A program made the translations under genes and the position numbers. The notes under the pieces are model-generated. The model was not told the DNA's origin and did not search any database. It saw only the letters and a program-made list of their open reading frames with translations. Of a stretch of DNA of 7,140 bases, positions 1 to 6,540 are shown piece after piece; within the stretch, counting starts at the first letter, position 1, and every line of letters starts with the position of its first letter. The stretch is from an uncultured Clostridia bacterium (GTDB taxonomy: Bacteria; Bacillota; Clostridia; TANB77; CAG-508): contig CANQKB010000072.1 of NCBI GenBank assembly GCA_947624405.1, positions 1 through 7,140 of the forward strand. Reading direction: 5' to 3'.

Positions 1-102
1 ATTCCACCATTATGGTTTTCTGGAATTTCAACTATTCCATCTCCGTCATTCATTCCACCATTATGGTTTTCTGGAATCTCAGCTATGCCATCTCCGTTAT
101 CA
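1..102 (-). repeat. 51-bp tandem repeat inside the partial secreted-protein gene
   Basis: Two adjacent 51-bp copies, 1-51 and 52-102, match at 45 of 51 positions; the first 26 bases of each copy (plus strand) are identical. They keep the reading frame and encode two 17-residue units, residues 305-321 and 322-337, sharing GDGI, EIPENHNGG and differing by Ala/Val. The array reaches the window edge, so the copy number is unknown and more copies may follow. Such repeats in surface proteins usually act as stalks or wall-spanning linkers and vary in number between strains; that role is inferred here. Confidence 0.9.
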
Positions 103-1013
103 GTGCTTCCTGAAGTTTGTATTGAGCCATCTGCATTTACTTGTAGTTTTTGCATAGTTGCATTTATTTCTTTACCCTTTTTCTCTTTTTGAAAATCATA
201 CTTAAATGCTTGAAGATAATCTTTATATTTATCTTCATCATTATCACGCTCAATAGTTATTTTATTATAGAAATATTTAAAATAACTCTCTGCTATTCTT
301 CTTAAGCCTCCATCTCCACCTTCGCCCCATATTGCAGATTGCTTTTCAGGAGATGAGAAATCTCCTCCGGCTGCATTCCATGGGCTATCTGGATTACAAG
401 CTTGTCTAGGATCTGTATATCTATTACCTTGTGTTAATATAAATTGTGCTATATTTTCTGGGCAGCCACCCTTCCATCCTTGGTTTGATAATGTAAATGT
501 TGTGTGGTAATTTGGTGGCAACCATTGGTCTAATTCTTCACACAAATCTTTATCAGTGTGAAAATCAGCTTGTGAAATGTGATGATCTGGGTAACAGTTA
601 ATACCAGTTCCTGTATGTTTATGTTCAGCTAAATGACTTTGAAAGCTATTCCACATTTCTTCTTGTGTAGATCTTACTAGTTTTTCATATTTTAGTGGTT
701 GATTTTCTGACACTTGAGCTGCTTTACCTGTTTGCACATGATGTTCATTACACCACAATACTTTCCATTCGTTTTCTAATACCCAAGCTGGGTGTTCTTG
801 ATAGTTCCAATCACTAAATTCATGAGTTATTTCGACTTTTACTCCACCCGGTGTATCTACAAAGAAGCCATCTGTACTTCCACTTTCAAAAACATCTTTT
901 AATGTTTCTCCTTCAGCTAAAACTGTTGTACTTGCACCTAAGCAAAGTAGCATAATACTTAATATTAATACGAAATATCTAATTATTTTAGCTATATTTT
1001 TTGTTTTATTCAT
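1..1013 (-). CDS. Secreted Cys/His-rich protein, candidate thioester-domain adhesin (C-terminus beyond window)
   Basis: Open from ATG at 1013 to the left edge: 337 complete codons, no stop, so the C-terminus is missing. A GGAGG at 1021-1025 lies 7 bases before the ATG and fixes the start. Residues 1-33 form a signal peptide (Lys-rich start, hydrophobic core about 12-29, V-L-A cleavage before E34), so the protein is exported. Residues about 35-250 look like one globular domain with Cys 88, 140, 158, 184 and 206 and eleven His between 64 and 170. The pair C88 (in LWCNEH) and Q225 (in KQSAIWG) resembles the Cys and TQxA-type Gln motifs of Gram-positive internal-thioester domains, with a similar separation; this is inference, and a metal-binding domain is an alternative. 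Residues 253-290 are charged and probably helical or a linker. Residues 305-337 are two 17-residue repeats containing GDGI-E-IPENHNGG. The gene starts 18 bases after the stop of the giant surface-protein gene with no terminator between, so they are probably co-transcribed. Any anchor would lie outside the window. Confidence 0.9.
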   Translation of the reverse strand, partial: MNKTKNIAKIIRYFVLILSIMLLCLGASTTVLAEGETLKDVFESGSTDGFFVDTPGGVKVEITHEFSDWNYQEHPAWVLENEWKVLWCNEHHVQTGKAAQVSENQPLKYEKLVRSTQEEMWNSFQSHLAEHKHTGTGINCYPDHHISQADFHTDKDLCEELDQWLPPNYHTTFTLSNQGWKGGCPENIAQFILTQGNRYTDPRQACNPDSPWNAAGGDFSSPEKQSAIWGEGGDGGLRRIAESYFKYFYNKITIERDNDEDKYKDYLQAFKYDFQKEKKGKEINATMQKLQVNADGSIQTSGSTDNGDGIAEIPENHNGGMNDGDGIVEIPENHNGG

Positions 1014-1031
1014 CGTACTTCCTCCTTCCTT

Positions 1032-4000
1032 CTATATTCTCGAAAGTACTCGTTTATTTATTTCATAAGCTCCAAATGCGAATATTGCAAGTACAGTTAT
1101 CATTATACCTATTAAGACAAGCACTCCACCTGTTTTTACTGCTACGATGAAATCTGCTGTACCAAAGTCATCTTCTTTTTGTGATTTGTTATTTGGTGTA
1201 GAGTCCATATCTACTGTTCCCAAATCATTTGAACTTTCTGCAATTTCGGCATCATTTGTTGTTTGACCTATGTTATCATCTGTCATTGTTTTTGTAAGTA
1301 TTAATGATACTGATACTTCTTCACCTGGTTGTATTACTTTATCACTTAAGCTTGTTGTATATACATTTCCAGATGTATCTGTATACCATTCTGGATTTAG
1401 ACTTGAGCTAAATGACATATCTTTAGCTTTATAGTCTACAATCTTATTCGCATATCCTGCAACAGAACCTGTATTCTTAACTGTTATTATATATGTTACA
1501 GCAACAACTGAACCTTTAAGATTCTTTTCAGGAATTTCTACCTTTGCTAAATCTGTTTTATTAAAGTTATAGTTTTCCGTTCCTTTTGCATTACTTACTT
1601 GAACTAGGCTTATTGTTTTTTCTAATTCTAAGTCAAATTTTGGACTACCTATTAAACCTATATCCATATTATATGTATTATTATTTACTGTTAATCTGTT
1701 AGTTGCTCCATAGGTTTTCGTTGAATCGCCAATTTTTAATATCATACTTACAGCATCAGAATTTATCGTATCTCCAACATTTTTAGCTTGATATGAAGTT
1801 AATCCATACGAACCTGTATCATATTCAAATGCTACTATATATGTACCTGCTGGCACATTTAAGAATACATATACACCATTAACATTAGTAGTAGTTTTAT
1901 CTTTTATATTGCTTCCTTTATCATCAAGTAAGTAAACGGTCATATTTCCAACTAGTGCTTCATCATCTTCTCTACTACCATTTTTATTTGCATCTATCCA
2001 AGCTGTTCCTGATATTCTATATGATTGTTCATTATCTGTTCCACTACCACTATTACCATTATTGCCTTGTCCATTATTTCCTGATGAGCTATTTCCAAGT
2101 ATTGTGTGCTTTAAGCTATTTCCTTCTTTTTCGCTTAAAGTACTTCCTACTATTTTAACAGTATTTGTTATCTCTGTATCTTCTGATACCCATTTTGCTT
2201 TTGCAACAACATATATTGTAATGCTTTCACCACTTTCTAATGTAGGTGTTACACTAAGTATATTATTTTGACTAACATCTAAATTATTTGTACTTCCTTT
2301 TTGTACATAATATGCTTGAGTAACTTCTAACTCTTCTGGTATAATATCCTGTATTGTTGCAGTTCCCTTTAATGAAGTAACATTTTTTATTGTAATTTCA
2401 TATGTGATTTCTTCACCTATTGATATATACCCATCTGTTCTATCACTTTTTTGTGATACATCAAAACCACCATTTACTAAATCTATAGCATGATATGTTT
2501 TTTCATTACTTTTTATTGTACTATCATTTCCAGCATATGTTGCCTCAAATTGTAACTTCATTGTTCTATCACATACGCCATCTTGCATATCATCTGTTTT
2601 TAATTGTATCTTTTCTGCAATTCTTGTATCTGACATGTTTGCATAGCTATATGTAAGTGTTCTTGTTTCTTCATCATATTCTGCATTATCACTATATTTA
2701 TCTAATGTTAATCCTTCTGGAATTACTCCTTTTACTACTAAATTCCTTCTAGGTTCGTTATTGGTCTTTCCTATTGATAATACGATTTCAACATCTTCTC
2801 CTATCAATAATTCTGGACTATCACGACCATCATCAAGATTTAAGACTAATCCAACTTCATCTTTTTCACTAGATATTATATTTACTCTTTCATTAGATTT
2901 AAATTCATCATCAAATCCCTCTACTGTTGCAATTACTGTTGGATTTATTTTATTTACTGAGTTATACATATTGTTGTATTCTTCTATTGCTTCTTCTCTT
3001 TTTGATTGATATTCTGCAAATTCTTCTTCACTACCCTCAAAATCATCAAGCGTTTTTTCTGGCCATATTTTATCCATATCTACTTTTTCTATATCAGAGT
3101 AACTTCCTACTTGTAAAGAGAATTTTATACTTTCACTCTTGCCTACTTCTAGTGTATCTATAGTAAATATTTTCTCTTTTAATTTATAATCTATATCATA
3201 TTCCCCTTTATCTTGGTTATATGTTGCAAGATATGATTGTGAAGGTATAGCTACTTTTAGTGAAATATTATTTACAGGTAATTTTCCATTATTTGTTACT
3301 TGTCCTGTATATGTTATTACTTGTCCCTTTTTAACTACTGCTTCATTTTCAAAATCTGCATTTAATTCTACACTAAGATTTGGTCCTTCTCCTGTTGATA
3401 CTCCAACTGGTGTACTTTCTGTTGTTTCTGTAGCCATTCCTTCTACATTTGCATTTTCTCCATTTTCATATTGTCCTCTCGTATATGTAACAGCAAATGT
3501 ACTATATGCGATTTCATCATGTTGTAGATTTTCTGGTATCTCTATTTCATAATCAAAGCTAACCGTATCTCCTATTTGTAATACCTTTTCATTTATTACT
3601 ATCATATATGCTTTTACATTGCTTAAATCTGTAATATCTTTTGTCCAACCATTTTGATATTTATTTAGGTCTGCATCTGCATCACCATTTTCGCTATAAT
3701 ATATTGTAATATCTTCTTGTGATAATCCTGAAACTATATTTATTCCTTTTACCATTTTTGTAGTAAATGTACTACCTAATTCTTCGTTTGTCTTTATGCT
3801 CTTATTTCCTTCAAATGGTATCTTTCCTATTATTTTTACATTTTCACATGAATAGTTGTAGTTGTTTACAACTGTCATTGTAACTTTTGCTGTTCTACTT
3901 TCTTTATTTACGTCTATTTTTCCTATAGCTGTTTTTCCACTCATTGATTCAGCAGTTTCTCCAGCTTCATTATAGTCTGCTATTTTGTTTACTGTTACCA

Positions 4001-6053
4001 TTCCTACAGGTGCAACAAATTTTACATCTTTATCTTCTATAAAGGTTTGTCCATCATTTTCATTGCTTACTTCAAGTTGTGCTTGCATTGTTTTTGTAGG
4101 TGTTAAATCATTTACAGCAATATCTGCTTCCATTATTAATGTAGCTTCATCTGTCATAGATGAATCACTATATTCTGTTTGTTCTCCTATAAGATTTATT
4201 TCAACTACTTGCTCATTTTTTTCATTTTTATATATTTTTGCATCCTTTATACCAAGCTGATCTTCATATAATAATTTTACATTTTCTGCACTTACATTTG
4301 TTACATATTCTGGGAATGTTAGTTTTACTTTTGGATTTTTATATAATGTACTATCTTCTCCCGTTGTTTTCAAATTAATTCTAACTTCTACACCTTCATT
4401 TAATGTAACTGTTGAAAATCTATCTTGGCTTAAAATTAATTCTGCTTTTGTTTGACTTTCTAATAAATTCATTTCCTTTGCTTGGTGTGCTGATATTATT
4501 ACTTGATTATCTTTAAATATATTGCATATCAAATTTACTGAATATTTTGCAAATTGATCTATTTGCTCTTTTGAATATTCAGCACTTTTTATTCCTCTTC
4601 CATTTTCTATTTCGAGTACTCCTTCTGCTATAGGTGCACTTGTTTCAAACATTAAGTTTGTATATTCTTCTTGATATGTATACTCTAAATTATCTTTATT
4701 CAACATAATAACTAATGTTCCATCATCTTTGTATACATTTATATATCCTTCTTCTCCTAATAATTGTATAAAATTATCTTTACTGATTTTTGTATATTTG
4801 TATACTGAATTTGATGTGAAAACATTTTCATTTATATCTATATAGGTTGTTTCATCTTTGAACAATAATTTATCAACTAATTTACTATATCCAACATTTA
4901 TACTTAAAGTATCTACAAATTCTGTGTTACTTGCTCCTTCTGTTTGAATATATCCTTTATATAGTTCATTTCGATTTGTCTCTAAATCTAATGTAACTAT
5001 ATCTCCTATTTGACCTGTTAATTCTTTTACATCAGAACTTTCTGCCTTTACTGTTTTTAATTCATCACTATAGTATGTTATTGTTGTTTTAGCATTAAGT
5101 TCTATTTGAGCTTGAACATCTGTCGTTTGCTCTCCAAATATACATGTAAGTAGCAATTCATCCTCAGCATCCTTTAGCCAAGAAAGTGACTCTTCGCCAT
5201 TTTCTATTATTAATCTAAGTACTCCGTCTTCTATTTCATAATCTTCTTCTGAAAATACTCTCTTTCCTTGACCATCAGTTGCCATAGTAGAATTAGATGA
5301 AATAGTTATAACATCTGGTTTTGCATTATTTAATTCTGGTATTTCTATTTCAAAAGTTGTAGATTTAACTGGCAATTTGTTATCTACAAGTTTTGAATGA
5401 ATAGCTGTTTGAAGGATTACACCTTTGCTTCCATTTACATCAAATGAAACAAATTTTGTAATCTCTTCTGTTAGCATACTCTCTGCTTCTCCAGACATTA
5501 TGCTTTCTACTTCTATAGCTTTATCTACTTCTACTTCCTTTCCTTTATTATTTACATATGTACCTTGTAGCTTAACTTCGGCTATTTTACTAATATCTTT
5601 TACATTAAAACTAGAATCAGTTTTCATTTTGATTGGTATTTCAAGTATTACTGATCCACCATTACTTATTTTATTTAATGTAATTGTATTTTCTTCAGCT
5701 GATATTTCTTGTATCAAGCTTAATTCAGCTTCATCTGTTATTTCTTGTACTTTGAAATTAGCATTTTCTATTTTAATAACAGCATTTGTAAGATAGCCTT
5801 CTGGTACTTTTATTTCTAAATGTAATTTTTCCTCTTCTTCTGGCTCTATCTTTTTACTATGCGTTCTTACTCCTTCTTCTTCGAAATATGCATCGAATTC
5901 TACTTCTGTCTTTTTTACTTCTGTTGATTGTTTCTCTAAATCAACATTTGAAGCAGCGACTGCAATTCCGTTTCCTAGTATAGCTACATCAGCAAAGCAT
6001 AACAAAAATACTAGCATCATAGCTACCAATTTAGTTAACATTTTTTTGTTCAT
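1032..6053 (-). CDS. Giant secreted DUF11 / SdrD-B-like surface protein with C-terminal membrane anchor
   Basis: A complete 1673-residue gene. AGGAGG at 6061-6066, just upstream, and a signal peptide starting at the first Met support the start. Residues 1-34 are the signal peptide (MNKKMLTKL, hydrophobic core, AVAA before S35). Residues about 40-880 are acidic, beta-rich modules, several carrying an (I/V/F)P turn (P84, P140, P239, P581, P746, P840). DUF11-like modules follow at about 889-985, 1064-1170 and 1193-1303, with similar turns at P937, P1112 and P1239. A charged, probably helical insert sits at 987-1032 and a Ser/Gly/Asn linker at about 1320-1343. Residues 1345-1467 match an SdrD-B/Cna-B-type module (ISGTAWIDANKNGSREDDE, then GVYVFLNVPAGTYIVAF), the D-x-N-x-N-G loop being of Ca-binding type. 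A last DUF11-like module spans 1471-1605. EDDFGTADFIVAVKTGG (1627-1643) leads into a membrane helix (about 1643-1662) and the basic tail NKRVLSRI. There is no LPXTG, so it is probably held in the membrane with the ectodomain outside. Its likely role is structural or adhesive, and no enzyme motif is visible. It is first in an apparent operon with the gene at 1-1013. Confidence 0.95.
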   Translation of the reverse strand: MNKKMLTKLVAMMLVFLLCFADVAILGNGIAVAASNVDLEKQSTEVKKTEVEFDAYFEEEGVRTHSKKIEPEEEEKLHLEIKVPEGYLTNAVIKIENANFKVQEITDEAELSLIQEISAEENTITLNKISNGGSVILEIPIKMKTDSSFNVKDISKIAEVKLQGTYVNNKGKEVEVDKAIEVESIMSGEAESMLTEEITKFVSFDVNGSKGVILQTAIHSKLVDNKLPVKSTTFEIEIPELNNAKPDVITISSNSTMATDGQGKRVFSEEDYEIEDGVLRLIIENGEESLSWLKDAEDELLLTCIFGEQTTDVQAQIELNAKTTITYYSDELKTVKAESSDVKELTGQIGDIVTLDLETNRNELYKGYIQTEGASNTEFVDTLSINVGYSKLVDKLLFKDETTYIDINENVFTSNSVYKYTKISKDNFIQLLGEEGYINVYKDDGTLVIMLNKDNLEYTYQEEYTNLMFETSAPIAEGVLEIENGRGIKSAEYSKEQIDQFAKYSVNLICNIFKDNQVIISAHQAKEMNLLESQTKAELILSQDRFSTVTLNEGVEVRINLKTTGEDSTLYKNPKVKLTFPEYVTNVSAENVKLLYEDQLGIKDAKIYKNEKNEQVVEINLIGEQTEYSDSSMTDEATLIMEADIAVNDLTPTKTMQAQLEVSNENDGQTFIEDKDVKFVAPVGMVTVNKIADYNEAGETAESMSGKTAIGKIDVNKESRTAKVTMTVVNNYNYSCENVKIIGKIPFEGNKSIKTNEELGSTFTTKMVKGINIVSGLSQEDITIYYSENGDADADLNKYQNGWTKDITDLSNVKAYMIVINEKVLQIGDTVSFDYEIEIPENLQHDEIAYSTFAVTYTRGQYENGENANVEGMATETTESTPVGVSTGEGPNLSVELNADFENEAVVKKGQVITYTGQVTNNGKLPVNNISLKVAIPSQSYLATYNQDKGEYDIDYKLKEKIFTIDTLEVGKSESIKFSLQVGSYSDIEKVDMDKIWPEKTLDDFEGSEEEFAEYQSKREEAIEEYNNMYNSVNKINPTVIATVEGFDDEFKSNERVNIISSEKDEVGLVLNLDDGRDSPELLIGEDVEIVLSIGKTNNEPRRNLVVKGVIPEGLTLDKYSDNAEYDEETRTLTYSYANMSDTRIAEKIQLKTDDMQDGVCDRTMKLQFEATYAGNDSTIKSNEKTYHAIDLVNGGFDVSQKSDRTDGYISIGEEITYEITIKNVTSLKGTATIQDIIPEELEVTQAYYVQKGSTNNLDVSQNNILSVTPTLESGESITIYVVAKAKWVSEDTEITNTVKIVGSTLSEKEGNSLKHTILGNSSSGNNGQGNNGNSGSGTDNEQSYRISGTAWIDANKNGSREDDEALVGNMTVYLLDDKGSNIKDKTTTNVNGVYVFLNVPAGTYIVAFEYDTGSYGLTSYQAKNVGDTINSDAVSMILKIGDSTKTYGATNRLTVNNNTYNMDIGLIGSPKFDLELEKTISLVQVSNAKGTENYNFNKTDLAKVEIPEKNLKGSVVAVTYIITVKNTGSVAGYANKIVDYKAKDMSFSSSLNPEWYTDTSGNVYTTSLSDKVIQPGEEVSVSLILTKTMTDDNIGQTTNDAEIAESSNDLGTVDMDSTPNNKSQKEDDFGTADFIVAVKTGGVLVLIGIMITVLAIFAFGAYEINKRVLSRI
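2027..2093 (-). other. Coding region for Ser/Gly/Asn low-complexity linker
   Basis: This stretch of the giant surface-protein gene encodes residues about 1321-1343, almost only Ser, Gly and Asn (SSSGNNGQGNNGNSG then SGTDNE). It separates the preceding DUF11-like module from the SdrD-B-like module and is probably a flexible hinge. It is the only clearly low-complexity segment in the mature protein. Confidence 0.75.
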
Positions 6054-6092
6054 TGAAACTTCCTCCTATTCCTATTTTTTCCTATATATATT

Positions 6093-6121
6093 ATTATACA
6101 CGCTTTTTCAACATTTTTCAA
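6093..6121 (-). promoter_or_regulatory. Near-consensus sigma-A promoter (P1) for the surface-protein operon
   Basis: On the minus strand, TTGAAA (6121-6116) and TATAAT (6098-6093) are separated by exactly 17 bases. That is a perfect -10 and a one-mismatch -35 at ideal spacing. The predicted transcript start near 6086 gives a leader of about 33 bases carrying the AGGAGG site at 6066-6061. The -35 hexamer lies in a short tandem repeat, TTGAAAAATG then TTGAAAAAGC. This is a sequence-based prediction only. Confidence 0.75.
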
Positions 6122-6177
6122 TGCTTTTTTATGAAAAATTGTTATGTGAATATTTTATTTGCTACTTTTTATGCCCT

Positions 6178-6207
6178 ATCATATCATATTTACATATAAT
6201 TTAACAA
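6178..6207 (-). promoter_or_regulatory. Candidate second promoter (P2), extended -10 type
   Basis: On the minus strand, TTGTTA (6207-6202) is followed after 18 bases by TATGAT (6183-6178). A TGA just before the hexamer makes it an extended -10 element. It would start transcripts about 120 bases upstream of the giant surface-protein gene. The region is very AT-rich, so chance promoter-like matches are expected, and this one is weaker than P1. Confidence 0.35.
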
Positions 6208-6306
6208 TATTTTTTCTTTTTTTCAATAGGCATTTTTTTATATATTTATTAAAAAAAATACACCTTTACGGATACTGCTTTCACTTTTTCTAATTCATTA
6301 TATTAA

Positions 6307-6339
6307 ATTTACATTACATTTTACTTACATTTACATTAC
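6307..6339 (-). repeat. Three tandem 11-bp direct repeats, possible regulator-binding site
   Basis: On the minus strand the 33 bases read GTAATGTAAAT, GTAAGTAAAAT, GTAATGTAAAT. Copies 1 and 3 are identical and copy 2 matches at 8 of 11. The period is about one DNA helical turn, so all copies face the same side. A TATAAT (6302-6297) follows copy 3, and copy 2 covers the place where a -35 would lie, with no good -35 hexamer there. That layout fits an activator-dependent promoter, for example a LytTR-type regulator with direct repeats about two turns apart. The repeats are visible; the regulator and function are inference. Confidence 0.5.
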
Positions 6340-6373
6340 GCTTTTCCAACTTGTCCTGCAACTATACGGATAT

Positions 6374-6520
6374 CTAAGAAAATAACAATAGAATTAAAGA
6401 TATGTATAAAAAATCATCACGTACTCCTTCATTATATAAAAAGAATATAAGTGATAGAAGGAGTATGTCATCAAAAAATAAAGTTATTCCAAATAGTTCT
6501 AGCTTTAATGAACTTTCCAT
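6374..6520 (-). CDS. Small 48-residue membrane protein, hypothetical
   Basis: A 48-codon gene, ATG at 6520 and TAG at 6376-6374. The protein begins MESSLKLELFGITLFFDDILLL in two parts: a short polar start, then a hydrophobic helix at about 19-29 (ILLLSLIFFLY). An acidic/basic turn NEGVRDD (30-36) follows, then a second hydrophobic stretch at 37-48 (FLYISLILLLFS). This predicts a hairpin membrane protein with a charged turn. A GGAGGTGA site (6540-6533) precedes it and overlaps the stop of the upstream gene, so the two are almost certainly translationally linked. I recall similar tiny 'FDDIL...LIFLL' proteins next to LLK-LKPYL proteins in Clostridia, and this pairing supports it being real, but no function is known to me. 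Confidence comes from the ribosome site, the operon position and the organised hydrophobic pattern. Confidence 0.8.
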   Translation of the reverse strand: MESSLKLELFGITLFFDDILLLSLIFFLYNEGVRDDFLYISLILLLFS

Positions 6521-6532
6521 TATCGTTTTATT

Positions 6533-6540
6533 TCACCTCC
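6533..6540 (-). promoter_or_regulatory. Ribosome-binding site overlapping the stop of the upstream gene
   Basis: GGAGGTGA on the minus strand is a near-perfect Shine-Dalgarno sequence. It also forms the last bases of the 151-residue gene: CGG-AGG encodes its final Arg-Arg and TGA is its stop. The downstream ATG at 6520 begins 12 bases later, a slightly long spacing, and no closer in-frame start exists. The arrangement suggests translational coupling of the two genes. Confidence 0.8.

Larger units (their letters stand above)
6054..6373. other. Gene-free regulatory region between the small-gene pair and the surface-protein operon
   Basis: About 320 bases with no supportable gene on either strand. 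It contains the AGGAGG ribosome site for the giant protein (6061-6066), promoters P1 and P2, three 11-bp direct repeats at 6307-6339 beside a TATAAT at 6297-6302, and an 8-bp direct repeat TACGGATA at 6267-6274 and 6365-6372. There are several A and T runs but no convincing GC-rich hairpin ahead of any of them. It is therefore unclear where the transcript of the upstream pair ends, and read-through is possible. Confidence 0.7.

Noticed and set aside
1..102. CRISPR array or dockerin reading of the 51-bp repeats
   Set aside because: The copies are contiguous with no spacers and are in frame within a gene; the D-G-D-G motif lacks the paired 22-residue pattern of a dockerin.
1032..1172. Classical LPXTG cell-wall sorting signal in the giant protein
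   Set aside because: No LPXTG or close variant occurs before the C-terminal hydrophobic segment.
1955..2271. Plus-strand open frames opposite the giant gene
   Set aside because: They are antisense to a clearly real domain-bearing gene, have no ribosome site, and encode Leu/Ser/Phe/Tyr-rich strings expected from the reverse of AT-rich coding DNA. The same applies to plus-strand frames near 2761-3163, 3985-4260 and 5425-5796.
6171..6233. Inverted repeat ATGCCCTAT ... ATAGGCAT followed by a T run on the plus strand
   Set aside because: The arms match only with one extra base and are separated by about 46 bases; no plus-strand gene would use it.
6251..6275. T8 run on the minus strand downstream of the small membrane gene, as a terminator
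   Set aside because: The preceding bases (ATCCGTAAAGGT) give at most two G-C pairs, so no stable hairpin is seen.
6267..6372. 8-bp direct repeat TACGGATA at 6267 and 6365 as target duplication of a small mobile element
   Set aside because: The 90 bases between have no terminal inverted repeats and look like the surrounding AT-rich DNA.
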